Shown in pieces: positions 1 to 8,953 of a stretch of DNA of 64,000 bases. The stretch comes from Cohnella terricola (lineage in GTDB: Bacteria > Bacillota > Bacilli > Paenibacillales > Paenibacillaceae). A program made the position numbers and the translations under genes. Every line of letters starts with the position of its first letter. Positions within the stretch are counted from its first letter, which is position 1. Below the pieces are notes generated by a model. The model was not told the origin of the DNA and searched no databases. It saw only the letters and a list, made by a program, of their open reading frames with translations. Where the stretch lies: contig NZ_VNJJ01000001.1 of NCBI RefSeq assembly GCF_007786475.1, positions 496,001 through 560,000 of the forward strand, read 5' to 3'.

Positions 1-107
1 CCCGGTAAATTCGGAAGAGCTCCGACGATGGAGACAAGTTACGGGCAAAACCGGCATAAAGATAGTAACGCGGAAAGTTACCGCGCTGGTGATAGGGAGG
101 AATCGTT

Positions 108-371
108 ATGGACAAAGCAGCATTCAGTATGGCCATGCTTCGGATATTGTCCGGCAGCATCGAATTGACCGCGGCGCTCGTCATGCTTCGGCTCAACGAT
201 GTGCAGAAGGCGCTGGCCGTCAATTCGATGCTAGCGTTGGTAGGACCGCTTGTTCTGATCTCCACGACGACGATCGGGCTGGTCGGGCTTGCGGACAAGC
301 TGTCCCCTTCTAAATTTCTATGGATTCTCGCAGGGGTGGGCTGTCTTCTAATAGGGATATTGAGGAAATGA
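108..371 (+). CDS. yqhV: YqhV family membrane protein (DUF2619)
   Basis: This 87-residue protein has three hydrophobic stretches (about residues 8-27, 38-60 and 68-85) and is recognisable as YqhV. In B. subtilis the same family lies immediately upstream of spoIIIAA, as it does here. Its function is unknown. The ATG is preceded by AGGGAGG at 94-100 with good spacing. A longer overlapping frame starting at 89 is a shadow. The identification rests on both sequence character and position. Confidence 0.85.
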   Translation: MDKAAFSMAMLRILSGSIELTAALVMLRLNDVQKALAVNSMLALVGPLVLISTTTIGLVGLADKLSPSKFLWILAGVGCLLIGILRK

Positions 372-399
372 CCGGAGCCCCGAAGGTACGGCCAAGCAT

Positions 400-427
400 G
401 CATAATCCGGCTGTCCAAGCATACATA
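400..427 (+). promoter_or_regulatory. Candidate sigma-E promoter of the spoIIIA operon
   Basis: GCATAAT (400-406) and CATACATA (420-427), separated by 13 bp, resemble the sigma-E -35 (ATA core) and -10 (CATACAHT) elements. They sit about 45 bp before the spoIIIAA start. In B. subtilis the operon is transcribed by mother-cell sigma-E, so position and sequence agree. The site is inferred, not demonstrated. Confidence 0.5.
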
Positions 428-471
428 TGAGAAAGCATTGATCATCTTCCGACGGAAAGGGGGGAGTCTAG

Positions 472-1617
472 TTGCAGCAATCGCAGCCTATCCTGGAGTT
501 GTTTCCGGTATCCCTGCGTCTGGTGCTGGAGCGGATTCCGGCATTCGCTAGGGAAACGTTGGAAGAGATTCGCATTCGCGAGAATCGACCTCTGGAGATC
601 GGATACGGAAGCCGTTATGCGTTCGTTCGCGAGGACGGATCGCTGACGGAGCTTGGCCATGACGCGTTCGTTCCCGGCAAAGAACATTGCCGTGCCCTCC
701 TGGAGAGAATCACGAATCACTCGATTTACGCGGCGGAAGAAGAACTGCGCAGAGGGTATATCACCGTCTCCGGCGGACACCGGGTCGGACTGGCGGGGCG
801 GGCGGTACTGGATAAAGGAGCCGTTTTCCACCTGCGGGATATCGCGGGTTTTAACGTGAGGATCGCGCGGGCGAGAATCGGTTTCGCCGCCCAAGTGCTG
901 CCGGGTTTGCTGGATTTCAAAGCGAGAACGATTCGCCACGCGCTGATCGTATCCCCCCCGCAACAAGGCAAAACAACGCTGATTCGGGACTTGGCACGAT
1001 CCATCAGCTCTGGGCAATGGCATCATCCGGCCGCGCGGGATTGGGGGAGCCGGAAAGTCGGCGTCGTGGACGAACGATCGGAGATTGCGGCCAGCGACAA
1101 GGGAGTTCCCACGTTCGACCTCGGTCCGCGCTGCGACGTGTTGGACGCCTGCCCGAAGGCGGAAGGGATCATGATGATGTTAAGATCGATGTCCCCGGAG
1201 ATCATCGTCGTCGACGAGATCGGCCGTCAGGAAGACGCGGAAGCGATCCATGAGGCCGTTCACGCGGGCGTGCGGGTACTCGCGACCGCGCATGCCGCCG
1301 AATTGTCCGACCTGTTCGGCAGACCGGCGCTCGCCAAGCTGGCCGAAACGGGCATTTTCGGTTCTTACGTGTTCCTGACCCGGGACGGAAGCAAAGTCAA
1401 TCATCGCATCGTATCGGCCGAAGAAGCGGAGAGGCAAACGTCGCGAAGCCGCCTGCGAACGATCGCGGCGACTCCGCGGGATGCTCCGGGCGCCGGCGGC
1501 GCGCAGCCAGAGATCGAAGGCTCGGGCCTGCCCGGCCAATCCATCGTCAAGAATCGGGCGTTGCCGGTTATCCGCTCTCCCGATATGCGCTTGTCGGGAG
1601 GCTCCGAAGATGCTTAA
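472..1617 (+). CDS. spoIIIAA: Stage III sporulation protein AA (ATPase)
   Basis: SpoIIIAA is the secretion-type ATPase thought to energise the SpoIIIA-SpoIIQ channel, which joins mother cell and forespore. The P-loop reads SPPQQGKTT (Gly166-Lys167-Thr-Thr) and Walker B is VVDE around Asp248. The usual first P-loop glycine is replaced by serine. At 381 residues it is longer than the roughly 307-residue B. subtilis protein. The extra length is partly a short insertion near residue 183 and mostly a Pro/Gly/Arg-rich C-terminal tail. The TTG start at 472 follows GGGGGGAG. The stop overlaps the spoIIIAB start by 8 bp, indicating translational coupling. It is the first gene of an eight-gene operon. 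Confidence 0.95.
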   Translation: MQQSQPILELFPVSLRLVLERIPAFARETLEEIRIRENRPLEIGYGSRYAFVREDGSLTELGHDAFVPGKEHCRALLERITNHSIYAAEEELRRGYITVSGGHRVGLAGRAVLDKGAVFHLRDIAGFNVRIARARIGFAAQVLPGLLDFKARTIRHALIVSPPQQGKTTLIRDLARSISSGQWHHPAARDWGSRKVGVVDERSEIAASDKGVPTFDLGPRCDVLDACPKAEGIMMMLRSMSPEIIVVDEIGRQEDAEAIHEAVHAGVRVLATAHAAELSDLFGRPALAKLAETGIFGSYVFLTRDGSKVNHRIVSAEEAERQTSRSRLRTIAATPRDAPGAGGAQPEIEGSGLPGQSIVKNRALPVIRSPDMRLSGGSEDA

Positions 1618-2137
1618 ACTTGTCGGGGCTCTGCTCGTGTTGATCGCGGGAACTTTGATCGGGCTTGTGCAATCGGCGCGTTACGCGGCAAGACCGAGGC
1701 AAATCCGGGAGCTGCTTCACGCGCTTCAGCGCCTGGAGACGGAGATTGGATACGGCCAAACCCATTTGCCGGAAGCGCTGAAGCGAATTTCCGACACGGC
1801 TCCGCCTCCGCTTTCCTTGCTGTTCTCCGACATCTCGCGCTCGCTCTCGAAGGAATCGGCCGGGTCAGGGGAAACGGTCAGAGAGTGCTGGGAGAGAATC
1901 ATCTTGGCCCGTTGGCCGGAGACGGCGATGAAAAATACCGAGAGAGAGGCGATACTCCGGCTAGGGGCGACGCTCGGAGGAAGCGGCCGCGAGGATCAGT
2001 TGAAGCATATCCGGCTTGCGGCGATCCAGTTGCAAGCGGAAGAAGCGGCGGCGAGGGAAGATCAGCGCCGGTACGAGAAATTAAGCCGCAGCTTGGGCAT
2101 GCTTGGAGCCGCGTTGGTCGTGATCGTGATGATTTAA
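1610..2137 (+). CDS. spoIIIAB: Stage III sporulation protein AB
   Basis: A 175-residue protein, matching the family length of about 171. It has an N-terminal membrane segment (residues 3-20), a helical soluble domain and a C-terminal hydrophobic segment (LGAALVVIVMI). It resembles the GspF-type platform component of secretion systems and is an essential part of the SpoIIIA complex. I chose the ATG at 1610, inside the end of spoIIIAA, because the hydrophobic N terminus MLKLVGALLVLIAG fits the family. The open frame extends upstream to 1481 only because of the overlap. Confidence 0.93.
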   Translation: MLKLVGALLVLIAGTLIGLVQSARYAARPRQIRELLHALQRLETEIGYGQTHLPEALKRISDTAPPPLSLLFSDISRSLSKESAGSGETVRECWERIILARWPETAMKNTEREAILRLGATLGGSGREDQLKHIRLAAIQLQAEEAAAREDQRRYEKLSRSLGMLGAALVVIVMI

Positions 2138-2192
2138 CCGGGCGTTAGGCGGCGCCGAAGGATTTCGTCGGTAAATTTAGGAGGCCATAGCG

Positions 2193-2396
2193 ATGAACAT
2201 CGACATCAGCACCATTTTCCAAATCGCCGGTATCGGCATTATCGTGGCGATGATTCATACGGTGTTGAAGCAGATGGGCAAGGAAGATATGGCGCATTGG
2301 GTGACGTTGATCGGGTTTGTGGTCGTGCTGTTTATGGTCGTGCGCATGCTCAATGATTTATTCCAGGAAATCAAGACCATTTTCCTGTTTCAGTAG
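2193..2396 (+). CDS. spoIIIAC: Stage III sporulation protein AC
   Basis: This 67-residue protein has two membrane helices (about 8-24 and 35-55) and matches SpoIIIAC, a small inner-membrane subunit of the feeding-tube complex. The ATG follows AGGAGG at 2180-2185. Its TAG stop is followed at once by the spoIIIAD start region, consistent with a coupled operon. Confidence 0.95.
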   Translation: MNIDISTIFQIAGIGIIVAMIHTVLKQMGKEDMAHWVTLIGFVVVLFMVVRMLNDLFQEIKTIFLFQ

Positions 2397-2405
2397 GTGA
2401 AGCGG

Positions 2406-2795
2406 GTGGACATTCTTCAGATCGTCGGAATCGGCTTTCTAGCGACCGTGCTCATACTCGTTATTCGGGAACAAAAGCCGATGTTCGCCTACTTGCTTGC
2501 CGCGTTTGTGGGGGTCGCGATTTTCCTCGCCTTCGTAGGCAAGATCGACGGCGTCATCTCCGTGCTCGAGGAGCTGGCGGAACGTTCGGGCATTCCGTCC
2601 GTGTATCTCAAGACGATGCTGAAAATTATCGGAGTCGCGTATATCGCGGAATTCGGAGCGCAGATCGTCAGGGATGCGGGACTTGAGAGCATCGCAACGA
2701 AAATCGAGTTCGCGGGCAAAATGCTCATTCTCGTCATGGCGGTTCCGATCATCAGCGTCATCGTCGAAACGGTGCTGAACTTGCTGCCGGCTTGA
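2406..2795 (+). CDS. spoIIIAD: Stage III sporulation protein AD
   Basis: A membrane protein of about 129 residues with four predicted hydrophobic segments, equivalent to B. subtilis SpoIIIAD. Two in-frame GTG codons are possible, at 2397 and 2406. I prefer 2406 because it is preceded by AGGTGA at 2395-2400 and gives the family-like N terminus MDILQIVGIGF. The upstream codon abuts the spoIIIAC stop and would add three residues. The protein is part of the SpoIIIA channel in the membrane around the forespore. Confidence 0.93.
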   Translation: MDILQIVGIGFLATVLILVIREQKPMFAYLLAAFVGVAIFLAFVGKIDGVISVLEELAERSGIPSVYLKTMLKIIGVAYIAEFGAQIVRDAGLESIATKIEFAGKMLILVMAVPIISVIVETVLNLLPA

Positions 2796-2809
2796 CGGGG
2801 CGAAGGGGG

Positions 2810-4030
2810 ATGAACGCGATCTGGCGGACGGGAAAGGCAAGTCGGTGGATGCTCCTTCTATTCTTGCTTGCGATCTTCTTCCTGCCGGAACGTGTTTCGG
2901 CGGTCGCCAGCGCGGAAGCTCCCGAGCAAAGCCGCATATCCGATGATTTGGCTAAACAGCAAAGCGAAGAAGTCGAGCTCGGACAAATTCAAAAATTTTG
3001 GAACGATTTAAAGGACGAATACGGCGGGTATTTTCCCGAAGGAAAACTTCCCGAACTGCGACAGCTCATGTTTCCCGACGGAAAAGGGTGGAGCGTCGGC
3101 CAGGCGCTGACCGGTTTAGCCAGATTTTTCTTGCACGAGGTGTTATACAGCGGCAAGCTTCTGGTGACGATCGTGCTGCTGACCGTATTCACAATGCTCC
3201 TAGAGACGATGCAGAGCGCGTTCGAACGCAACGCCGTCAGCAAAGTCGCCTACGGAATCGCCTACATGGTTCTGATCATTCTTGCCGTCAACAGTTTTCG
3301 AACGGCAACCTCTTACGCGGGAGAGGCGATCGGGAACATGGTGCAGTTCATGCTGGCGATGGTGCCGCTGCTCTTGACGCTGTTGGCCGGCACGGGGGGA
3401 GTCGCTTCGGTCGCGGTGCTTCATCCGCTCATCGTGTTTATGATCCATACGATTGGGACGATCGTGCACGTCGTCGTGTTCCCGCTGCTCTTTTTCTCGG
3501 CGGTGCTTCATCTCGTGAGCGCGATTACCGACCGCTACAAGGCGACGCAATTGGCGAATCTGCTCCGAAACGCGGGAGTTGGCGTGCTTGGCGTTCTTCT
3601 GACCGTTTTCCTAGGCGTGCTGTCGGTCCAAGGAGCGACGGGAGCGGTAACGGACGGTGTTGCGCTAAGGACGGCCAAGTTCGTGACCGGGAATTTCGTG
3701 CCCGTCGTCGGGAAGATGTTCTCGGATGCGACCGATACGGTGATGTCGGCGAGCTTGCTCGTCAAGAACGCAGTCGGATTGGCCGGAGTAATCGTCTTGT
3801 TGTTCTTATGCGCGTTCCCCGCCTTGAAAATATTAACGCTGGCCCTCATCTACAACTTGGCTGGCGCGGTGATGCAGCCGCTTGGGGGCACGCCGATCGT
3901 TCAGTGCCTGCAAACGATCGGCAAGACGCTCATTTACGTGTTCGCGGCGCTGGCTTCGGTCGGTTTGATGTTTTTTCTGGCCGTGACGATCATTCTTACC
4001 GCGGGCAATGCGGCACTAATGATCCGCTAA
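2810..4030 (+). CDS. spoIIIAE: Stage III sporulation protein AE
   Basis: SpoIIIAE is the large polytopic subunit of the SpoIIIA complex. The 406-residue product has a cleavable-looking N-terminal hydrophobic segment (about residues 14-30), a charged extracytoplasmic stretch and then at least six hydrophobic helices from about residue 105 to the C terminus. The ATG at 2810 gives the expected signal-like N terminus. A TTG at 2792 lies in the same frame but has no ribosome site. The SD for 2810 is G-rich and close to the codon, so the exact start is uncertain. Confidence 0.92.
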   Translation: MNAIWRTGKASRWMLLLFLLAIFFLPERVSAVASAEAPEQSRISDDLAKQQSEEVELGQIQKFWNDLKDEYGGYFPEGKLPELRQLMFPDGKGWSVGQALTGLARFFLHEVLYSGKLLVTIVLLTVFTMLLETMQSAFERNAVSKVAYGIAYMVLIILAVNSFRTATSYAGEAIGNMVQFMLAMVPLLLTLLAGTGGVASVAVLHPLIVFMIHTIGTIVHVVVFPLLFFSAVLHLVSAITDRYKATQLANLLRNAGVGVLGVLLTVFLGVLSVQGATGAVTDGVALRTAKFVTGNFVPVVGKMFSDATDTVMSASLLVKNAVGLAGVIVLLFLCAFPALKILTLALIYNLAGAVMQPLGGTPIVQCLQTIGKTLIYVFAALASVGLMFFLAVTIILTAGNAALMIR

Positions 4031-4047
4031 CGGGAGGCGAGCGTTTT

Positions 4048-4788
4048 GTGGGATTAATGGACGCACTATCGGGCTGGCTTCGCCAGGTCATCGCCGTCAT
4101 CCTGCTGGCTTCGCTGATCGATCTGATCTTGCCCAATCGAACGATGCAGCGTTACGTTCGGCTCGTCGCCGGTCTCTTCATCCTCATGACAGTGGCGACC
4201 CCGATCATGCACTGGCTGAAAGGAGATTTCGGCGGCAAGCTGGCGGCTGGCCTGCAGTCGGTCGAGCGCTCTCCGGGCGATGCGGAACGGGAATTGGCCA
4301 TGATCGAGGAAGAAGGAGCGAAGCTTCGCGACAGCCATCTGGCGCAGGCCGAGAAGCTGGTCGCTGCGAGATTAGAATCCGAGATCCGTGGCGAAGTGGA
4401 GCAGGAAGGCCGACGATCCGTGCGCAAAGTCGACGTCAAACTGGCCCGCGAACGCGACGGAGCGCTGAAGGTGGCTCAGGTGGTCGTCGAGCTGGAGCTA
4501 GCGGATCCGGAAGCGGGAACGGGAGGCGGAACGCAAAAGGTTCCCGTACGGGATATCGAAGCGATCGCGGACGTAGATATTGAGATTCGGGCGGGCAGTA
4601 TCGGCAGCGCGGATCGCGATTTGCCGGTTTCCGGCCGGGAATCGGGTGACCGGGCTGCCGCGGCCCGCGAGGATCGGGTCGATCGCGAGACGCGAACGCG
4701 AATCGCGGCGCTCGTGGCAAGTCGTTTCGGCATCGCAGCGGACATCGTCGTCGTCAAGCTGCCTGCGACGGCCGCCGAACGAAATTAA
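4048..4788 (+). CDS. spoIIIAF: Stage III sporulation protein AF
   Basis: A 246-residue protein with two N-terminal membrane helices (about 10-28 and 34-52) and a long charged soluble domain, as in SpoIIIAF (206 residues in B. subtilis). I chose the GTG at 4048 because GGGAGGCG (4032-4039) lies 8 bp upstream. The ATG at 4057 would be 17 bp away. The frame remains open far upstream through spoIIIAE, which is a coincidence of composition. Unlike shorter homologues, it has a long Glu/Arg-rich segment rich in helix-forming residues (about 75-200). Confidence 0.92.
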   Translation: MGLMDALSGWLRQVIAVILLASLIDLILPNRTMQRYVRLVAGLFILMTVATPIMHWLKGDFGGKLAAGLQSVERSPGDAERELAMIEEEGAKLRDSHLAQAEKLVAARLESEIRGEVEQEGRRSVRKVDVKLARERDGALKVAQVVVELELADPEAGTGGGTQKVPVRDIEAIADVDIEIRAGSIGSADRDLPVSGRESGDRAAAAREDRVDRETRTRIAALVASRFGIAADIVVVKLPATAAERN

Positions 4789-4802
4789 GCTGGAGGTGCG
4801 CT

Positions 4803-5453
4803 ATGGCGAATTGGCTGGAGCGGCTGGAATCTTTCATCGGCGGAGGTTCCGGGGGGCCGCGCAGGGTGAAGGCATTCCGATGGCTCGTGCTGCTCGGCTT
4901 GATCGGCGCCGCCATGCTGCTTGCGGCTTCCCTGTTGAATATGAAGACGATAGATCCTTCGAAAACACCGGACTACTCCCCGCCCCGCGACGAAGACGTT
5001 CCGCAGCAGGAAACGTTCCTTGGCGGCGGCGAGGATAAGAACGGCTCTTCTTTCTCCGATATCGAATCCGAGATCGAATCGCGGCTCAAGGAGATGCTCG
5101 AGCGGATCGTAGGCGTCGGTACGGTCGACGTCATGGTGACGGTCGATTCTACCGAGGAGACAGTCGTGCAGCTCAACGAGAAGCAAATGCAGACGATAAC
5201 GGACGAAACGGACCGCAATGGGGCAAAACGCCACATTACCGACATTTCGAAAGACGGCCAGGTGGTATTATACGAAGTCTCGGGAAACCAAACGCCGATT
5301 GTCGTGAAAAAGCTGAAGCCGCGAATCCGCGGCGTCATCATCGCGGCGAAAGGCGCGGAGAACGCGACGGTGCACAGACTGATCGCCGAAGCCGTATCCG
5401 CCGGGCTCGACGTGCCGATCCATCGGGTGTCGGTGTTGCCGCGCAAAGCATAG
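4803..5453 (+). CDS. spoIIIAG: Stage III sporulation protein AG
   Basis: SpoIIIAG forms the large extracytoplasmic ring of the mother cell-forespore channel. The 216-residue product has one membrane helix (about residues 28-48), an acidic linker and a ring-building-motif domain (about 75-216) resembling secretion-system ring proteins. The ATG follows GGAGGTG at 4792-4798. It lies between spoIIIAF and spoIIIAH with short gaps. Confidence 0.95.
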   Translation: MANWLERLESFIGGGSGGPRRVKAFRWLVLLGLIGAAMLLAASLLNMKTIDPSKTPDYSPPRDEDVPQQETFLGGGEDKNGSSFSDIESEIESRLKEMLERIVGVGTVDVMVTVDSTEETVVQLNEKQMQTITDETDRNGAKRHITDISKDGQVVLYEVSGNQTPIVVKKLKPRIRGVIIAAKGAENATVHRLIAEAVSAGLDVPIHRVSVLPRKA

Positions 5454-5489
5454 ATGGCCTAAATTATAGATTCCGGGAGGAATGGACGA

Positions 5490-6152
5490 ATGAACAACAA
5501 ACGTCAAACGATATGGTTAGTCTCGATGCTTAGCCTGATGGTCGTGTTATCCGCTTATTACTTGTTTACCGAAGACGCTCCCTCCGACAAATCCAAGACG
5601 ACGCAATCAATGGAAGACGCGGGCAAAGTCTCGGCGAATTCTCCGGACGGCTTGACGATTACCGAAGAGGACCCGACGGCCGACGAACTGACCGGCGCGG
5701 CGACGGGATCTGCGGGGAAGAAGGATAAAGGCGTTCAAGCTGCGGATTCGGGGGATACGTCCAAAGAGGATCAGGAAGTTCTTAAAGGAATGACCAACCT
5801 GTCGGGTAACGAACGTCTGGACAAAATCGCGCTGGATCAGAAAATGAGAATGAGCAAATACGCGGAAGAGCTGGAAACGATTATCGGGAACACGAAATCG
5901 AGTCAGGAAGAAGCGACAGTCGCCGTCGAGAAGCATAACCAACTCGAGGAATTGGACGCCAGAATTACGAGCCTTCAGGAAAAGCTGCTGCAAGACTTCG
6001 AGAACGCGGTCGTCTCCGAAGAGCAATCGAACTTCAAAGTGATCGTGCTCAGCGACAAGCTGGAGAAAAAACAAGCGATCGGCATCATCGATATGGCGAC
6101 GAAAGAGCTTGAGGTCACGCCGGATCGCGTAACGGTGGAATACGTGCAGTAA
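5490..6152 (+). CDS. spoIIIAH: Stage III sporulation protein AH
   Basis: SpoIIIAH (220 residues) is the mother-cell partner of forespore SpoIIQ; the two interlock across the intermembrane space. One N-terminal helix (residues 8-27) is followed by a low-complexity Thr/Asp/Lys linker to about residue 95 and a YscJ/FliF-like ring domain (about 100-218) that ends in the family-like VEYVQ. The SD is GGGAGGAA at 5475-5482. It is the last gene of the operon and is followed by a hairpin. Confidence 0.95.
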   Translation: MNNKRQTIWLVSMLSLMVVLSAYYLFTEDAPSDKSKTTQSMEDAGKVSANSPDGLTITEEDPTADELTGAATGSAGKKDKGVQAADSGDTSKEDQEVLKGMTNLSGNERLDKIALDQKMRMSKYAEELETIIGNTKSSQEEATVAVEKHNQLEELDARITSLQEKLLQDFENAVVSEEQSNFKVIVLSDKLEKKQAIGIIDMATKELEVTPDRVTVEYVQ

Positions 6153-6201
6153 GCCTGATCAGGCGGCGCGAATGAATAAAGCCAGAATCAGGGGCTATCC
6201 T

Positions 6202-6226
6202 GAAAGTAGATTCCGCTTCTACTTTC
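6202..6226 (+). terminator. Hairpin after spoIIIAH, probable terminator
   Basis: A perfect 9-bp stem, GAAAGTAGA (6202-6210) with TCTACTTTC (6218-6226), has a 7-nt loop. It lies 50 bp after spoIIIAH and before the accB promoter. It has no clean U-tract (GGGGGCCC then TTTC follow), so it could instead be an mRNA end stabiliser. Confidence 0.45.
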
Positions 6227-6278
6227 GGGGGCCCTTTCGCGCGTCCTGCCGAACATCCCCGCCGTTCGAGCCTAACCC

Positions 6279-6306
6279 TTTCCATTTCGGTCGATTATGG
6301 TATAAT
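6279..6306 (+). promoter_or_regulatory. Extended -10 sigma-A promoter of accBC
   Basis: TGGTATAAT (6298-6306) is a perfect extended -10 element. The -35 candidate TTTCCA (6279-6284) is weak, as is common for TGn promoters. It lies 83 bp before accB. I see no FapR-type operator. Confidence 0.65.
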
Positions 6307-6388
6307 AACTTCGTTGTGGGTTCGAGCATGTTAGTCTTCGAACGCGCTTTCTTTAGACGGGGGATTCCCGAATCAAGGAGTGACCGAG

Positions 6389-6877
6389 ATGTTTAAGCTG
6401 AGTGAAATTAAAGAATTGATTAAATTGGTGGACCAAACTACCGTACATGAATTGGAAATCGAGAACGAAGGCATGCGATTGTCCATTCGCAAGCCGGGTC
6501 GCACCGAAGTTGTGAATGTACAGACGCCTTCCCTTTCTCCTACATACTTGCCACAGGTTCAGACAGCCGCGCCTGTCGTGGCGGCGCCTTCGGCGCCGGC
6601 TGCGGAAGCGAGCGCTCCTGCGGCCGACACGTCCAATCTGCATCGCATCGTTTCGCCGATGGTAGGCACGTTCTACCGTTCGCCGTCTCCCGACGCGTCT
6701 GCGTTCGTAAGCATTGGGGACAAGGTGTCCGACAAAACTGTCGTATGCATTCTGGAAGCGATGAAGCTGATGAATCCATTGGAAGCGGAAGTAAAGGGAG
6801 AAATCGTGGACATTCTCGTGGAGAACGGACAGCTCGTCGAATTCGGCCAACCGCTATTCCTAGTTAAGCCGGAATAA
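6389..6877 (+). CDS. accB: Acetyl-CoA carboxylase biotin carboxyl carrier protein
   Basis: AccB carries the biotin that shuttles carboxyl groups from biotin carboxylase to carboxyltransferase in the first step of fatty-acid synthesis. The 162-residue protein has an N-terminal helical region, a Pro/Ala-rich linker (about 45-82) and a C-terminal biotinyl domain with the biotinylation motif EAMKLM. The ATG at 6389 has AAGGAG 8 bp upstream; the in-frame GTG at 6380 overlaps that SD and is rejected. accC follows 19 bp later. Confidence 0.97.
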   Translation: MFKLSEIKELIKLVDQTTVHELEIENEGMRLSIRKPGRTEVVNVQTPSLSPTYLPQVQTAAPVVAAPSAPAAEASAPAADTSNLHRIVSPMVGTFYRSPSPDASAFVSIGDKVSDKTVVCILEAMKLMNPLEAEVKGEIVDILVENGQLVEFGQPLFLVKPE

Positions 6878-6896
6878 TCCCGAGGAGGACTTCGCT

Positions 6897-8252
6897 TTGA
6901 AATTTAACAAAATATTGGTTGCCAATCGCGGCGAAATCGCGGTCAGAATTATTCGCGCCTGCCGAGAGCTCGGGATTACCACGGTCGCGGTCTATTCCGA
7001 AGCCGACAGGGAGTCGCTGCACGTTAGATTGGCCGATGAGGCGTATTGCATCGGTCCAACCGCTTCCAAAGACAGCTATCTTAACTTGACGAACATTATG
7101 AGCGTCGCGACCTTGACGGATTGCGACGCGATTCACCCGGGCTACGGGTTCCTTTCCGAGAATGCCGATTTCGCGGAAATCTGCGAATCTTGCAATATTA
7201 CGTTCATCGGGCCTTCTTCGGACGCGATTAGCCGTATGGGGGATAAGTCGGTTGCCAAGCAAACGATGAAGGACGCTGACGTTCCCGTCATCCCTGGCTC
7301 CGATGGACTGCTCGAGGATCTCGACGACGCCGTTCGCGTTGCGCGGGAGATCGGGTATCCGGTCATCATCAAAGCGACGGCCGGAGGCGGCGGACGCGGT
7401 ATCCGGATCGCGGAGAACGAGGAGATGCTCGTTCGCGAGATTACGACTGCGCAGCAGGAAGCGGAAAAAGCTTTCGGCAATGCAGGCGTATACCTTGAGA
7501 AGTTTTTGACCGGCATGAAACATGTCGAAATCCAGATTATCGCGGACAAGCACGGCAATGTGGCGCACCTGGGCGAGCGGGACTGCTCCGTTCAGCGCCG
7601 ACGCCAGAAATTGGTCGAAGAGGCTCCTTGCGCGATTATGACGCCCGAGTTGCGCGAACGCATGGGACAAGCCTCAGTCAGAGCCGCTCTCGCGGTGAAT
7701 TATTCCGGAGCGGGGACAATCGAATATTTGCTCGGACCTGACGGAAACTTCTACTTCATGGAAATGAATACGCGGATTCAAGTTGAACACCCCGTAACGG
7801 AAATGATTACGGGCATTGACTTGATTAAGGAAATGATTTCCATTGCCGAAGGTGAACAGCTTTCCTTCAGACAAGAAGACGTGAAGTTCGACGGATGGGC
7901 GATCGAGTGCCGCATTAACGCGGAAGACCCTGACCGAAATTTCATGCCTTCGGCAGGCAGAATCGGGTTTTATTTGCCGCCAGGAGGCCCAGGCGTACGC
8001 GTGGACAGCGCAGCGTATCCGCAATACGTCATTTCTCCGCACTACGATTCGATGGTCGCGAAGCTGATCGTATGGGCTCCGACTCGCGAAGAAGCAATCG
8101 CGAGAACGCGCCGCGCACTGAGTGAATTTATGATTGAGGACGTCAAAACGACGATTCCTTTCCATATGAAGCTGATGAATCACCCGTTGTTCAACAAGGG
8201 TACGTTCGATATTAAATTCCTGGAAGAGCATGATGTGAACGGCGAAAGCTAA
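6897..8252 (+). CDS. accC: Acetyl-CoA carboxylase, biotin carboxylase subunit
   Basis: AccC performs the ATP-dependent carboxylation of biotin on AccB. The 451-residue length is typical. Visible features are the N-terminal [14 protein letters not shown] motif, the ATP-grasp glycine-rich loop ([12 protein letters not shown]), the RDCSVQRR segment, and the catalytic [14 protein letters not shown] region. The TTG start at 6897 follows GAGGAGG at 6882-6888 with 10 bp spacing. It is co-transcribed with accB. Confidence 0.98.
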   Translation: MKFNKILVANRGEIAVRIIRACRELGITTVAVYSEADRESLHVRLADEAYCIGPTASKDSYLNLTNIMSVATLTDCDAIHPGYGFLSENADFAEICESCNITFIGPSSDAISRMGDKSVAKQTMKDADVPVIPGSDGLLEDLDDAVRVAREIGYPVIIKATAGGGGRGIRIAENEEMLVREITTAQQEAEKAFGNAGVYLEKFLTGMKHVEIQIIADKHGNVAHLGERDCSVQRRRQKLVEEAPCAIMTPELRERMGQASVRAALAVNYSGAGTIEYLLGPDGNFYFMEMNTRIQVEHPVTEMITGIDLIKEMISIAEGEQLSFRQEDVKFDGWAIECRINAEDPDRNFMPSAGRIGFYLPPGGPGVRVDSAAYPQYVISPHYDSMVAKLIVWAPTREEAIARTRRALSEFMIEDVKTTIPFHMKLMNHPLFNKGTFDIKFLEEHDVNGES

Positions 8253-8295
8253 GTTGATCTTGCATCGGCGGACGCCACAAAAAGAGTCCAAGCGT

Positions 8296-8324
8296 TTGTC
8301 ATAATAATCCGGGAATGCTATATT
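8296..8324 (+). promoter_or_regulatory. Sigma-A promoter of yqhY
   Basis: TTGTCA (8296-8301), a 17-bp spacer and TATATT (8319-8324) form a good vegetative promoter, 65 bp before the yqhY start. yqhY can therefore be transcribed separately from accBC. Confidence 0.65.
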
Positions 8325-8388
8325 TATAGTAGTGAAGGCGGACGCTCGGACTTATGAAATTGTCCGGGATATGGAGGTGGAACAACGC

Positions 8389-8796
8389 ATGGAAATGATT
8401 GCCCCGGAATACGAAAAAACGGAAATGGGAACAATCGAGATCGCGCCGGAGGTTATCGAAGTGATCGCAGGGCTTGCGACGCTCGAAGTTGACGGTGTAG
8501 CAGGCATGAGCGGAGGTCTTTCCTCAGGCATTGCCGAGCTCCTTGGACGCAAGAATCTGTCCAAAGGCGTAAAAGTCGAAGTTGGGCAACGCGAAGCGGC
8601 CGTTGACGTGTCGATTATCGTTCAATACGGTCGCCGTATACCGGAAATCTCTAGCGAAATCCAACGTAACGTCAAACGCTCGATCGAATCGATGACTGGA
8701 CTTCATGTTGTGGAAGTTAACGTACATATTCACGACGTTCACTTCAAGACGGGCGAGAAACCCGAAGAAGATGAATCTCATGTACGAGTCCGATAG
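8389..8796 (+). CDS. yqhY: Asp23/Gls24 family envelope stress protein YqhY
   Basis: A 135-residue Asp23-domain protein, the same length as B. subtilis YqhY, which also lies between accBC and nusB. In B. subtilis, YqhY is linked to control of acetyl-CoA carboxylase activity. The core (GTIEIAPEVIEVIAGLAT... to VEVNVHIHDV) spans nearly the whole protein. I chose the ATG at 8389 because GGAGGTGG (8373-8380) lies 8 bp upstream; the frame is open further upstream but lacks an SD. The neighbouring amaP and DUF2273 genes encode probable membrane partners. Confidence 0.93.
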   Translation: MEMIAPEYEKTEMGTIEIAPEVIEVIAGLATLEVDGVAGMSGGLSSGIAELLGRKNLSKGVKVEVGQREAAVDVSIIVQYGRRIPEISSEIQRNVKRSIESMTGLHVVEVNVHIHDVHFKTGEKPEEDESHVRVR

Positions 8797-8854
8797 ATGA
8801 CGTGACCGCACCTGTTTTCCGCGGCAAACGGCAAAACTCCGATCTGCGGATGAC

Positions 8855-8903
8855 GACCCTCTGACGAGAGCTTCCTCAGGGACAGCTCTCGCAGAGGTCT
8901 TTT
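8855..8903 (+). terminator. Rho-independent terminator after yqhY
   Basis: The arms GAC-CTCTG-CGAGAGCT and AGCTCTCG-CAGAG-GTC pair with two single-base bulges around an 11-nt loop and are followed by TTTT (8900-8903). Confidence 0.8.
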
Positions 8904-8953
8904 CGCGATCATGGAGGAAACTACCCTAACAAGGAACAGGGAGGGCGCACTCG

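Noticed and set aside
69..89. Hairpin CGCGG/CCGCG before yqhV as a terminator
   Set aside because: The stem is only 5 bp and no T-tract follows.
2998..4788. A 596-codon plus-strand frame running through spoIIIAE into spoIIIAF
   Set aside because: Only its last part (from 4048) is SpoIIIAF. The earlier part lies in another frame of spoIIIAE, is Arg-rich and shows no protein-like pattern.
6310..6340. FapR operator before accB
   Set aside because: The TTAGTACCTGATACTAA-type palindrome is absent; only a short TTAG match occurs.
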